64,000 bases of DNA, taken from Emydura subglobosa (Eukaryota > Chordata > Testudines > Chelidae). The notes below the pieces were generated by a model. That model was not told the origin of the DNA, made no database searches, and worked only from the letters and a program-made list of their open reading frames with translations. The stretch is taken from assembly GCA_007922225.1 (NCBI GenBank), contig ML679966.1:53797870-53861869 (forward strand), given 5' to 3'. A program made the position numbers and the translations under genes. Positions 35,632 to 47,790 of this stretch are shown piece after piece; the stretch's first letter is position 1; every line of letters begins with the position of its first letter.

Positions 35632-36930
35632 TAGTTTTTTCACCAGCCCCATTTGGGGGTACCTCCCTTGCCCCTCCCAAACACCCTTCCCCATCCCTTT
35701 TCAGGGTCCCTTCTTGAGAGAGCCTGATACGTCAGGAGATAAACCATTTCCTCAACATAGGCGCTATAGAGCCAGTGCCCACACATCTGAGAGACAAAGG
35801 CGTCTACTCTTGTTACTTCCTGATACCAAGAAAAAAGAGTTGGAGAAACATATTAGACCTCAGAGCACTCAACTAATTTATCAAGATTCAGAAGTTCAAG
35901 ATGGTTACACTATCCCTGATTATTTTAGCATTAGCGAAAGGAGTTTGGTTCTTGACCTTTGAGATGCATACTTCCACATTTCAGTTATACCGATTCACAG
36001 ACATTACCTCAGTTTTACACTAAGCCAAGACCAATACCAGTACCGAGTACTCCTTTTTGGTCTCTTACTGGCCTCCAGAATATTCTCCAAGATCCCCTTG
36101 ATAGTGACAGCCCACTGACTCTTTCAGGGCATCAGGATTTATCGTTAACTTGACAATTGCCTTCTCAGAGCATGTTCCTTCGCCAAAGCCCAGCGAGTAA
36201 CTCATACCACCACTGTTAGAGACAGTGCATTTCAGCCCCCAAATCTTGGTCAGACACTGCCTCCAGCTCCTGGGGCATATGGCTGCTGGCACATTGGTTA
36301 TGGCTTACGCCAGACTACATGAGATGCCTCCAAGCATGGTTTGATTCAGTTTATAGACCGAACAGCAGCAACATAAACAACCTACTGTCGATGCCCAGCA
36401 AGGTCAAGCAATCCTTGGACTGGAGGAAAGACCCAGTAAACATCTGTACAGGAATCCTCTTTGTTCAGCCTTCCCCATCATTATTTCTTACCAGCGATGT
36501 ATCCCTCATAGGATGGGGCATGAATCTCAACAGTTTCACAGTGCTGGGCAAATGGTCACCATCTGAGACATGCCTTCACATCAACCTGCTCGAACTCAGA
36601 GTGGTCAGAAATGTGTGTGCTCACTTCCTCCCGCAGACATGCACACAAAAGTCATGATGGACAATATGACCTGCATATATTACAAAAATTGACAAGGAGG
36701 CATCAGGTCACCCTCCCTGTGTGCGAAGCACTAAAACTATGGAACTGGTGTATTTCCCGCAATGTCATCATATCAGTGGCCTATCTGCTGGGAATACACA
36801 ACATGATGGCGGACAGTCTCAGCCACAGATTCCCACACAACCAAGAATGGGAAATAGATTAGGTGGTTTTCTATGGCATATTCCAACTATGCGGGACACC
36901 GACAGTGGACCTGTTTGATACATTTGTTGA
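35632..36930 (+). mobile_element. DIRS-E: orphan RT / RNase H fragment
   Basis: A DIRS fragment without gag, recombinase or terminal repeats. It starts with the pre-RT block (cccttttcagggtcccttct) and ends in the methyltransferase start (TVDLFDTF-like, about 36903-36925). Along it are VLDL-stop-DAYFHIS (motif A), YRVLLFGLLLASRIFSK (motif B-like), and RNase H with TSDVSLIGWGMNLNSF and LHINLLELRVV. At the catalytic loop (36146-36157) the Tyr codon is TAA and the second Asp is Asn, so the RT is dead at its active site. It is the most diverged DIRS piece in the window. Confidence 0.75.
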
Positions 36931-37960
36931 AAGTGAATCTATACCAAATGCACAAAACATACAAGTATTGACTATACAAGTAAAATGTTCATTTTGGTAG
37001 AATTTTAAGAAGTTAGTATAAGTTTGTAGCATTGCATCCATCCCTGAGTTTAGTCAATGAGAACTCAAGATTTACATACCAAATCAGTCATGTTCCTTAT
37101 TAGCCCTCTTCTTTCTGTCCCCACCCCAAACAATCAAAAAAGAAGTTCAAAACGTGTTTCATTAGGGAGGTTGAATTCCTGATTCAGCACTTTCAAAATC
37201 TTGCATTTATTAGACTAAACTTGCTGTCGATCACCATTAGACAAAAGTAGTCTTAATTATAGTGTTGGAGGAAAAAATCAGAGTCTCTTGTAGTAATAAT
37301 AAATCAAGAACAGTCTCATGAAACGTTTTATATAAACTTGCCTTCACTTGTCTTGTCAGCCTGGAATCTACAATGGAAGATTATGCAAAAGTGAATGTTT
37401 TCATTACTTTCAAAAAGAGCACTTTATGTTCTTCATGGAAAAATCATACTCTGGTTCATGTCAAATTTATTTAAAGTATTAATTTTAAACAACCTTCTTT
37501 TACATTCACATTGAAAAGAAAGCCACCAAAATAGATAAGCCAAGTGAAATAAATGGGTCTTGAAGTGTGCCCTTAAAGTAGTCTGTTTGGGAATTTGACA
37601 ATCAAGGACCCTTGTCTGTGAGAGACTTCGCTCCAGCCTAATGTTGAATGTAAGTACTGAGATCAGATTTAGCTTGGCTAATTGTTCATGCCAGAAAAGG
37701 TTAAAGGGCAATAAATTCAATATAGCCTATATGTTGAATGTCTTCAGTTCTGTAATTTCTACATTAAAATGAATACAAAATTTAGAACAAATGTATATCA
37801 CTAATTCATAAAACTTTCCTAAGCATTATTGAAAACCACATCTTGTAGTCATCATTTGCAATTGGACACCAGATTTACTTATATATGCACCCTTATACAA
37901 AACCCCTTACAGTACTACCTACAGTGTAATTTAGGAAAGCCATACCAATTCTATATTAGA
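36931..37960. other. SH3RF1 intron, no feature recognised
   Basis: AT-rich. The minus open frame at 37433-37720 has no family signature. Confidence 0.5.
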
Positions 37961-38515
37961 ATCATAGAATATTAGAGTTGGAAGGGACCTCAGGAGGTCA
38001 TCTAGTCCAACCCCTGCTCAAAGCAGGACCAAGCCCAACTAAATCATCCCAGCTAGGGCTTTGTCAAGCCTGAGCTTAAAAACCTCTAAGGATGGAGATT
38101 CCACCACCTCCCTAGGTAACCCATTCCAGTGCTTCACCACCCTCCTAGTAAAAAACTTTTTCCTAATGTCCAACCTAGACCTCCCGCCCTGCAACTTGAG
38201 ACCGTTGCTCCTTGTTCTGTCATCTGCCATCACTGAGAACAGCCTAGCCCCATCCTCCCTGGAACCCCCTTTCAGGTAGTTAAAGGCCGCTATCAAATCC
38301 CCCCTCACTCTTCTCTTTTGCAGACTAAACAAGCCCAGTTCCCTCAGCCTCTCCTTATAAGTCCTGTGCTCCAGCCGCCTAATCATTTTGGTTGCCCTCC
38401 GCTGCACTCTCTCTAACTTGTCCACATCCTTTTTGTAGTGGGGGGCCCAAAACTGGACACAATATTCTAAATGCGGCCTCACCAATGCCGAATAGAGAAA
38501 ACACATGAACATATA
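37961..38515 (-). mobile_element. CR1 LINE 3' end, minus strand
   Basis: The plus strand shows the reversed CR1 tail (atcatagaatattagagttg, then ccaacccctgctcaaagcag). The minus strand has a clean 157-codon frame (38512-38039), the C-terminal end of the CR1 RT protein: [60 protein letters not shown] and [16 protein letters not shown]. The intact frame over the whole fragment makes it one of the youngest-looking repeats here. It is 5'-truncated, as most CR1 copies are. Confidence 0.92.
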
Positions 38516-39735
38516 ACCAGTAAATTCTGGTCAGAGTTCAAGTGTGCCCATCGATAGTTCAGGATGAAGTTGGGCTGTGGATGCTGCTAGATGGCAGGTA
38601 GTTGAGGTTGAGAAGGGGGAACTAATGAATGGAACATAAATGTGATACAGTTTACTTTCTTGTGCCTTACAGTTAGCAATGGTGGTATATGCTTCAATGA
38701 TTCTGTGATGTGCCTGCAGCCCAGGTACACAAGAGAGCAAACTTGATAAGCTCACCCTTTCCTATCCCAAAGAAGAAGTGAGCAGCTACATGCCGCAACT
38801 TGCAGTCTATAGATTGTTTTTAAGGAAAGGCCAATAAGCAGCCACTGTTAAGCTTATATGCCGGTCTTTTGTGTTTGTTTCCCTGTCTAAGAGAGTTCAG
38901 CAGATTCCTTATGCTTGACTAATCTTGGATTAATCCCATAAACATGCCAAAATTTTTCTCTAAATTGAGGTTCCATCTATATAGCGGAAGCAGATCCTGC
39001 AGGCTCTATTAGTTTTAGAAAGTAAACAAACATAATTAAGTGGAACAATGGAACCTGAGTTTGCTTTTAGAAGTGGTTTTGGAGATCCTTGGGTAATCCA
39101 TTCACTCATTTGTAAATGAAGTATTGGTTTTCTTTCTGTATTCTGAGTCATCTGGGAACAAAATCTTTATTACATAAATTGCAGACGGGAATAGAAATGG
39201 ATGGTAATGTAAACTGTCATTGCCATTACGTAAAACATGTTTTGCTAGGATGTGCGTATTCTTATGAATGGTGTGAAGAATTTTAATCTGAAATGGAAGA
39301 ATAAAATGAATATGGTACAAATTCTTCAGTGTGTCTAATTCTCACAGTGTGCAGCTACTTATCCATGGATAGGACCATGAGAATTTGAGTAGCAGAGCAA
39401 TTTTCCTCCACTACTTCATAACATTATTTTGCTTGCTTTGTGTCCTCCAGCCGTCATATCTGGTAGTATCAACTTAAAGCTCTCTAATAAATGAGCATAA
39501 AATGTTTCCCTTAGCTTCTTAAAAGCATGTTTTTAGTCTTTTTATAAATTGTTGAATCTCAATACTAAATAAGTAGCAGGTTTTGCAAATTCATTGGTAG
39601 AGTTGTATGTATAACCATTATGGTTAGGCTCTTTCTGCAATGGAACAAGAACTGCACTGGATTATTTTTGGCCTAACAGTCTTTGAAAGATATAACTCAC
39701 TGCCAGTGGTAGCAATGGGAAGTTGTAGTAAACAC
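38516..39735. other. SH3RF1 intron, no feature recognised
   Basis: No supported gene or repeat. Minus frames at 38531-38755 and 39102-39320 have no signature. Confidence 0.5.
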
Positions 39736-40440
39736 AGGTCTTGGCGATATTTACCTCTATGTTGTTTAATCACATGCCTTCTCTGACACCCATATTGCTC
39801 TTCTTTATTCCATTCTCCACCAATGCTAAAATCATCTTCAGGACCATTGCTCTGACTGTGTCATCCCATCCTTTGAATGCCTCCACTGACACTCCTCCTT
39901 TCTACTACATTAATTTAAAACCTTTTGTCCTTGCCTTCCAGGCATTCCACAATTCTGCCCTTTCCTGCCTATCTGCTTTTGTCTGATTTTATGTTGATCC
40001 TCCACTACTGCAGCCTTTACCCCCATTTGTCTGTTTCTCCCACACACGTGGTTTCTTCTACACACTCCCACTGGCGTGGAGTTTCCTCCCTGAACCGATC
40101 CCTCAAATTTCAGTTGAAGACCCATTTGTACTGTGAAGTCTACGTGAAATTTGCCAACTATCACTGGCTAAAATAGAACGCAGTTGGGGACAGTTAATTT
40201 TTTTTAAATGAAGTCTGTATATGTATGCATGGAGGCATGTTTGTATACATGTGCATGCACACACTATTTTGACTATGTTTTATCCCGGTTTCCCACCTTT
40301 TGTATACTACTTACCTTCTTGGATTGTAAACTGTTCAGGGCATGGGCTAGCTTCTTTTGGTGGCTAGCTCAGTGTGGGGACTGCCAGAATACAAATAATA
40401 CAATAGTTATATAGTGAGATTTTGGTACAATAAAGAATTT
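39736..40440 (+). mobile_element. L2-type LINE 3' end
   Basis: Plus-strand frames include AFQAFHNSALSCLSAFV and, in another frame, a SLNRSLKFQLKTHLYCEVYV end, the C-terminal pattern of L2 ORF2. A 3' UTR follows with cttggattgtaaactgttca, gggcatgggctagcttcttt and aatacaaataatacaatagt. Degraded and 5'-truncated. Confidence 0.7.
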
Positions 40441-41200
40441 TTTAAACTTCCCCTGAACATAGCAGAAGTCTTATAACTCCAAGGAAACTGGCTAAGGTAA
40501 AAGACTATTTTGAGGTGCAAAAGCAGTGACTCCACAGTAAGTAATACCATACTTTCCTCTTGATAGTTCGTCATGAAAAAATGTTTTCTCCCCTGTAATG
40601 TATTACAAAGAATTTTCCAAATAGAGGTTATTCATATTAACAATAAGCATTATTATTAATGTGGATTAATATGTTTAAAGAAGCACTTGCAGTCTACTTG
40701 TAGTGATGTACTTCAGCTCACAAATGAATGTGACTCTCTACACTGTTTCTTACAGCAGTTTTAAGCTATAAATAGAATTTCCTGGCAATTAATAACATGG
40801 TTTTATGAAGAATAAACTCTTGCCCTCCCAATTTTTTTTCCTTACATCTAGTGGTAATGCCTAGGATTCTTTATTTCTCTATTTCAGAGACCAGATTTAG
40901 TTGCCTACTTAATATAGTGTAATTTGTCATCATGGATAAAATATTTATGAAAAGCTCATTATGTATAAGTTAAAACCGTCTGTTACTTTTATTACTGCTG
41001 CTACTAGTCAAGCATGCAAGAGTTCTGAAGTGCATTAGCAGAAGTGACCACAAGTGCATTGAGTCTTCAGGCTGTGTCAGGCACTTCAGTGGAAAAGCTC
41101 AAAAGACTTACTGTGGAATGAACATTCACCAGAATCATGTCAAACTTCACTTAGGTTTCAGACTTACTTAGGTTATAGTGAGAGATACTTATAGGGCATC
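40441..41200. other. SH3RF1 intron, no feature recognised
   Basis: AT-rich; nothing recognised before the 12-bp target duplication at 41201. Confidence 0.5.
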
Positions 41201-41212
41201 TAGTTACAGAGT

Positions 41213-41425
41213 AAAAACAACGAGAGTCCTGTGGCACCTTAAAGACGAACAAGTTTCTGTGGGCATAAGCTTTCGTGGGCTGCAACCAACTTTGTCTGAT
41301 GCATCTGACGAAGTGGGTTGCAGCCCACAAAAGCTTACTCCCACAGAAATTTGTTCGTCTTTACGGTGCTACAGGACTCTCGTTGTTTTTGCTGTATACA
41401 GACTAACACGGCTACCCCTCTGGAA
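41213..41425. mobile_element. Palindromic foldback element with a 12-bp target duplication
   Basis: Two arms of about 89 bp meet head-to-head at atgcat (41299-41304). The left arm runs from aaaaacaacgagagtcctgt to gtctg, and the right arm mirrors it to acaggactctcgttgttttt at 41390. A short unpaired tail follows (gctgtatacagactaacacg, gctacccctctgg). The perfect direct repeat tagttacagagt flanks the element (41201-41212 and 41426-41437). The 'gtggcaccttaaagac...aagctttcgtgggctgcaac' words are familiar from a reptile repeat. It has no coding capacity. Confidence 0.85.
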
Positions 41426-41575
41426 TAGTTACAGAGTGAGTCAGTACATCACAAAGAGTTCTGAATTCCATAAGTTTCAATCTTGAAGTGTTTCCTCTAT
41501 CCAACCAACTACTAATTCTTTTCTTACCTTTAAAGATTTCTAAAATCATTTCTTAATGTGTTGGTTGTTTTGCAG

Positions 41576-41878
41576 TTTAACATGGCAGCCAAGCAGCTGC
41601 TAGAGTTGGATAAGCCCTCAGGTTCTTCCATAGACTCTGGAGAAGGTTCCTCTGGGGCAGCTCACAACAATTCACTCCAAAAGCACACTGATACAAAGAA
41701 GAACACCAAAAAACGGCACTCCTTTACCTCCCTTACCATGTCCAACAAGTCCTCACAGTCTTCTCAGAACCGCCACTCAATGGAAATTAGTCCTCCTGTC
41801 CTTATCAGCTCCAGTAACCCTACGGCAGCCGCCCGTATAAGTGAACTGACAGGCCTCTCCTGCAGTGCACCTTCTCAG
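41576..41878 (+). CDS. SH3RF1: SH3RF1 internal exon: linker after SH3-2, RAC-binding region
   Basis: 101 codons in phase 0, from [10 protein letters not shown] to LSCSAPSQ. The acceptor is ttgttttgcag and the donor gtaagc. There is no folded domain. The first 40 codons are a Ser/Gly-rich, weakly conserved linker, followed by a highly conserved basic and Ser-rich block ([15 protein letters not shown]) and [21 protein letters not shown]. From knowledge of the human protein, this segment overlaps the region mapped for active RAC1 binding, and the RHS serine lies where AKT phosphorylation has been described; neither is shown by this sequence. An upstream ATG (41558) in the same frame is intronic. 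The preceding intron is 8779 bp and carries most of the repeats in this part of the window. Confidence 0.95.
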
Positions 41879-42887
41879 GTAAGCTACTTGAAATAACTAT
41901 AACATGAAATTAAAGACAAAGCATTTTCTGCATTATGTTGAATATTCTAAAGCATTTTGCCATAATTAAGGCTCCTGATCTTTTCAGAATAAACATATGT
42001 AATAAATTAAATGTAAAGGAGCGTTTTCCACTCGTTTAGGTCCCAAATTTAAGGTTGGGGGTCGGAGGGGAGGAATTTTACAAAATCTACTGTGATATAA
42101 GTGATTTTGAGTTCATTTAAAGATTTTTCAGTTTAAGCATTATTTTGAAGTGCTGTAAATAAAATTTTAAAAAGTTAAAAGAAAACCCTCAACAGATTTA
42201 TTATCATATATGGAAATCAGAAACTAGACTAGTCAGTTTAATATTTGTTGTCTAAATTGAATAAAATACTGAAAATTAACAAACAGCATACATGGTAAAA
42301 AATAATTTGACTTCAGAAACTCCAGGACATTGAATAATCTCTGGTGTCATTTCTGACACTGGTAAGGAAGAGCCTTAGATTATATCTGATTTTATTTTTT
42401 AAAAACCTTGAGTGTTCATCTAATATTTTAATTACACTACTGTGTTTGATGAAGACTCTTCTGTATTATAGGACTTGTAAAGTTGACAGTTGTGGGGGGA
42501 TATTAATGAAAGCTATAAAATGCTGAGAGGATTTCACATAAATTTGACAGACTAATTAAATGTTTTATATTTAAACTCATTTGCTCTCTAATATTTAGAG
42601 AAAAATAAACATAAGCATAGTGTTTTTCACCCAGTTAGTTGCATGTATATCTCCCAATGTTTCTGAAAGATCGTTTGTCTATGCTGCCTGAAAAATTAGC
42701 AGTCTCATCTAATACAAATATTTTATGTAAATTACTATAAGAAAGTCAAAGTAACACGCTAAAGTTGCTGATGGTGGTATTCCCAGTAGAGTGCTGGTAG
42801 TACATTAATCATAAAGTGCACCAATCTACCATGACAATATATTGTTTCAGGAACTACCTAAAATTGACATCAATCTTCTTTTGACAG
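41879..42887. other. SH3RF1 intron, 1009 bp
   Basis: AT-rich, without a recognisable mobile element. Confidence 0.6.
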
Positions 42888-42998
42888 GTTCATATCAGTA
42901 CTGCAGGGCTAATTGTGACCCCACCCCCTAGCAGCCCAGTTACAACTGGGCCTTCATTTACCTTCCCATCAGAAGTCACCTACCAGGCTGCTCTTGGC
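42888..42998 (+). CDS. SH3RF1: SH3RF1 internal exon: Pro/Thr-rich linker
   Basis: 37 codons in phase 0, [18 protein letters not shown] to EVTYQAALG. The acceptor is ttttgacag and the donor gtaagt. The exon encodes the conserved Pro- and Ser/Thr-rich linker between SH3-2 and SH3-3, including the [16 protein letters not shown] block typical of POSH. It is too short and too Pro-rich to stand out as an open reading frame. It was found by looking for the expected continuation after APSQ in the previous exon. The separating intron is only 1009 bp and contains no recognised mobile element. Confidence 0.95.
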
Positions 42999-43559
42999 GT
43001 AAGTAGCATTTGACAAAACTTAGGCTCCTTGTGCATCTCCTTTTGTCTCCATTGTCATTTTCCTTTCTGTGATTCTGGTAAATTAGTTTGAAACTTTTGG
43101 GTTGTTTGATGTGATTACATCTGTAATAGTTAATAGCACACATTGAACTATGGCAAAAATTTGGCACTAAAGACCCTGTGCAGCATCCTATGCCTTTCAT
43201 TCCCCAGTCTTGCTCTGCCTTTCAGTGGAGTAAGTACAAGAAGTACACTCCTGCTCCTTTCCAAGAGAACAAAATTTTTATTGAACATGAGTCAAAAAAC
43301 AGGTAAATTAAGAAAAGGGGGCAAGAAATGTTTCTCGAAAAGCAACTTGCTTCAATCCTTAGCTTCTTGATTTTTGTCCCTCCTGCATTCAGTACTCAGA
43401 ACTATCAAGGAAGAGTCTCTGAACCATCTGCTGAAACTGTGTCTTCCATTTATAAATCAGATGAGCTTATTTTGATTATCCTGTCTGCCCTCCCTGAATA
43501 TCAAATACTACAGTCTTATTTGCAGCAAAGTCTATTGGCTCTTCTGTTTTCACAGATAC
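42999..43559. other. SH3RF1 intron, no feature recognised
   Basis: The overlapping open frames at 43143-43370 and 43328-43570 have no family signature. Confidence 0.5.
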
Positions 43560-43840
43560 ATAGTTTTTAAGGCCGAAAGGGACAATTCTAATCATTTAGT
43601 CTGAGCTCCTACATAACACAGGCTATAGAACTTTCCTAAATTAATTCCTTTTTCAAATCCAAAAGGTGTGGTTGAACTGGAGCATATCTCTTAGAAAAAC
43701 ATCCAATCTTGATTTTAAAATTTCCAGTGATGGCGAATCCATCAGCCCCTGTAAATTGCTCCAATGGTTAATTACCCTCTCTGTTAAAAATTTGCACATT
43801 ATTTCTAGCTTTCTCTCTTATCAAAAGAAAAAAAAATCTA
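43560..43840 (-). mobile_element. CR1-related LINE 3' tail, minus strand
   Basis: aaggccgaaagggacaattc, then gagctcctacataacacagg, aaaaacatccaatcttgatt, ccagtgatggcgaatccatc and aatggttaattaccctctct. This order is the reversed 3' region of an older CR1 subfamily, different from the copies at 37961 and 46662. Strongly diverged. Confidence 0.65.
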
Positions 43841-46661
43841 TCTACTGAGGCAAAACATTTAACAAAGAATTTAAATCACTGTGCAGTCAGTGCTGCAGAG
43901 CAATTCTGCCAGGAGAGAATTCCAAATCCAGATATTGGTATCTCTTCTTAGATGTTAGCATCTTTTTGAATTCCAAGCTATCCTTACTATTGCACCTGTT
44001 GGCACTCCTTGCAAGCTACTCCTGCACATGCCTAATATTTGGGCTTCTTGTTCTTCTCTGTCTCTCCTTCACAATGGTATCTATAAGACCTGGATAGGCA
44101 GTCAATATCATAATCTGTGCCATGCAGGATGAGGAGTTGCAGATGTCCACTAGAAGGTCTTGTTTCTGGCTTGGGTACCCAATCTCAAAAAAAGTCTGTG
44201 ATTCAACACTGTGATTTCAAGAAACTGTTCTTTCCTAAGGTTTTTTCCTTTGTGGTAACTAGTACTCTTCTTTATTCTATGAGATCCAGTAGCTCCATGT
44301 TTGTTGCCAAACATGCAAGTCACTTTATTTTGCTGTTGGTGAAAGTCATTAAAACTACCCTGTTTCTTTGGTTGCATTGAAGTTTCTTCAAAAAGCCTTC
44401 ACAAAGGCCCTTCCATCAATACCCATAAGAATTAAATGACAGCAGTAAATGTAACCTAGGAGGGGAGAGACATCATTGGTTCACACCTCTAGTGATGCTT
44501 TATTTTTGTCCAGGTTCCTGATTAGGCCTCTGATTAGGCATAAAATTCCTGCAGGGAATCTGAATTTATTCTCTGCCATCTGCCTTTGAACCCTTGGGCT
44601 TTATGTACCAAAGTCTGTTGACTCTTAATGTACTTTTTCTTGTTGCCTTATTTTCAGTAAGAAGAAACTGTGAGCTGGCAGTTTTGTTTCTCTGTGTACA
44701 CAAACTGCAGTCTTGTGGTCCTTATTTTCTTTTAATGTAGATGATGTTAGATACTTCTTCAGACGAAGCAGCCTTCGGTCACGGAGTGCAAAATAGTTCT
44801 TTTTAAATTCCCCTTTCTCTCCTGCCTCGTATCCTCCTGTCTTATTTGTAATGTATGCTAAATAGATCCTAACAATTCCAGATGGCTGTATTGGAGTGGC
44901 ATAAGGTAGAATTTTGAATCTGTAAATAATGTTTATGCATCTCTGGAATGATGAGTCTGGAAGTACCCTCCCTGGTATCTTGGAAGTATTAACATCAATA
45001 ATAGGTATAGTTGGTTCCTGACATACATACCTGTTAACCATTGCTGGCTTAATTTCTTTCTTTATATTTAGAAGTGGGAACTATCTCATTGATTATTCAG
45101 TTTTTAAGGCTCTCACTTTAACTTTCCTCTTTGATTCTGAATACTATGGAAATTGCTTGGGAATCTGGACACACCAGTGAGTATTTAATACCAAAACTTT
45201 TGCTACATTTTGATTGGCGTTTCTGCTTATCGTATGTGATGACAGTAAAAAACCCAGTCATTTCAGACTGGTGTTTCCACAGCTCTGCTATGTTACTTAA
45301 AGGTGGTGGCTATTATTTTAGCTATGGACTAACCCAAAGATGGCACAAAGTTTAGTTCATGTAGCACAGCTCTTTTTATGTTACAACAAACTGAGCTGAA
45401 GAGAAAAAGAAAGCGGAACTGAAGAGTCAGAACAGGAAGTCCCAACCAACCCCTCTAAGTAACAAGAGTGTCTATCTCTAAAGAATCTCTGAAACAATGT
45501 ATCTGTCCTATGTACCTATCTATGTGCAATGTATCTATCTGTGGGGAGTAATGGAGAAAAAGTTACTGTCTTGTTCCATCCCCCTACAAGATAAGAGCCA
45601 CTCTAATTTTCTAGGGACGGTATAATGAGCCCTCTTGCTTGAACAGGAGAGCACTGGCTCCAGGACAAATCTGAGAGAGATCCTGGAGCTAAGGATCCTG
45701 TGGATCTTGTAGCTGTGCTTATGTTTAAGGCCATGCTATGACTGAGTGGTTGCATTCTCCTGTCTTGGAAGGTAATACACACGTATGATGATCCAAAGAA
45801 TGTCAGGACTGATATTCTTATTTCTTTTGTAATACTTCAGTTGTGGATGCTGTTTTGACCAAAGCCAAAAGTTCTGTGAGATGTGAAATTTATGGACTTA
45901 GGGCTGAAATCTTGTATTCCATGGACAAAATTTAATTTTATATTTACAAGACCTATAATTTCACTGCTTCTTAAAGAAATTCAGAATATGGTTTAAAAAT
46001 AGTTGTACATCAGATGATAATTCAACAGGAGTTCTCTCTCTTCATACTAACAGCAACAAAATAATAATAATAATTTAGGTATAATTTGTATGATATAAGT
46101 TCTAATGGTAGAAAGATACTAGCCATGATTTTCACTGAAAGATTTCATGGAAAATGCAGATGGTTAAAAGAGGCTCTGAAGGAGGAGGTAATTTGCTCTA
46201 GTAGAGTAAGATAATAGCATTCAGAAGTAGCAGAGGAAGAGAAATGTAATGTAACACCATCAGATTGGTTGCCTCATGATCATTCTGCCTTTAGATTCTG
46301 GTATAAGACTGAAACTACAGTGGAGGTTTTGGGCAATGATCTCCTATCCAACAGTGTCTATGCTGATGCCTTTTGATACTGCTGAACATGAAGTGGTGTT
46401 AACAAGTTTGCAGTAAATAGTAGGAGGACTCCGAGGAAAGTCAGGGGTTATTTGTCAGCCCAAAGGAGGTACTGCAGGATTCCATCCTGGTCATGGACAC
46501 AACTCCCTTTTTTTTTTTTTTTTTTTTCTTTTTTGGGTGAGTGGGTGGTCAAACCAGCTGATTCAATGGTAGAAATAAATCTGCATAAATAAGAGGCTAG
46601 CTGTCTGATGTTTAGTCTTCATAAAAAGAAGATAATTTTGGTAGGCTGGGGGAAACATTCA
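43841..46661. other. SH3RF1 intron, no gene recognised
   Basis: Includes a 138-codon minus frame (45041-44625) that I do not recognise and that has no splice or promoter context. There is a poly(T) run at 46508-46527. Parts may be old repeats. Confidence 0.45.
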
Positions 46662-47790
46662 GAATCATAGAAGATTAGGGTTGAAGGGACCTCAGGAAGT
46701 CATCTAGTCCAACCCCTGCTCAAAGCAGGACCAAGCCCAACTAAATCATCCCAGCTAGGGCTTTGTCAAGCCTGGCCTTAAAAACTTCTAAGTATAGAGA
46801 TTCCACCAGCTCCCTAGGTAACCCATTACAGTGCTTCATCACCCTCCTAGTGAAAAGGTTTTTCCTAATATCCAACCTAGACCTTCCCTACCGCAACTTG
46901 ACACCATTGCTCCTAGTTCTGTCATCTACTACCACTGAGAACAGCCTAGCTCCATCCTCACTGGAACCCCCTTTCAGGTAGTTAAAGGCTGCTATCAAAT
47001 CCTCCCCTCACTCTTCTCTTCTACAAACTAAACAAGCCTAGTTCCCTCAGCCTCTCCTCATAAGTTATGTGCTCCAACCCCCTAATCATTTTTGTTGCCC
47101 TCCGCTGGACTCTTTCCAATTTGTCCATGTCCTTTCTGTAGTGGGACACAATACTCCAAATGTGGTCTCATCAGTGCCGAATAGAGGGGAATAATCACTT
47201 CCCTTGATCTGCTGGCAACATTCTAACTAATGCAGCCCAATAAGCCTTAGCCTTCTTGGCAATGTGAGGCTAACCCTGGCACTATTGACTCATATCTAAC
47301 TTCTTGTCCACTGTAACCTCCAAGTCCTTCTCTACAGAACTGCTGTCTAGCCAATCAGTCCCCAGTCTGCAGCAGTGCATGGGATTCTTTCATCCTAAGT
47401 GCAGGTCTCTGCACTTGTCCTTGTTGAATCTCATCAGATTTTTTTGGCCCAATCCTCCAATTTGTCTAGGTCACTCTGTATTCTATCCCTACCCTCCAGG
47501 CTATCTACCACTCCTCCCAAGTTAGTGTCATCTGCAAACTTACTGAGGGTGCAATCCACCCCACCCTCCAGATCATTAATGAAGATGTTGAACAAAACTG
47601 ACCCCAGCACTGTCCCCTGGAGCACTTAGCTTGTTATCAGTAGCCAACTAGACATTGAGCCATTGATCACTACCCATTGAGCCCAATGATCTTGGTGAAT
47701 CCATGCTGACTGTTCCTGATCACTATCCTCTCTTCCAAGTGCTTCAAAATGGATTCCTTGAGGACCTGCTCAAGAAGTGATGAGGGATTA
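46662..47790 (-). mobile_element. CR1 LINE 3' end with RT core, minus strand
   Basis: The reversed CR1 tail (agaatcatagaagattaggg, then ccaacccctgctcaaagcag) runs into the RT coding part. The minus frame 47625-47434 reads [20 protein letters not shown] and then [20 protein letters not shown], giving motif B and the catalytic FADD intact. The homologous C-terminal segment follows with breaks. It is about 1.1 kb, longer than the copy at 37961 but more mutated. Confidence 0.9.

Noticed and set aside
44625..45041. 138-codon minus-strand frame as a gene
   Set aside because: No family signature, no splice sites or promoter, and it lies in an intron next to old repeats.
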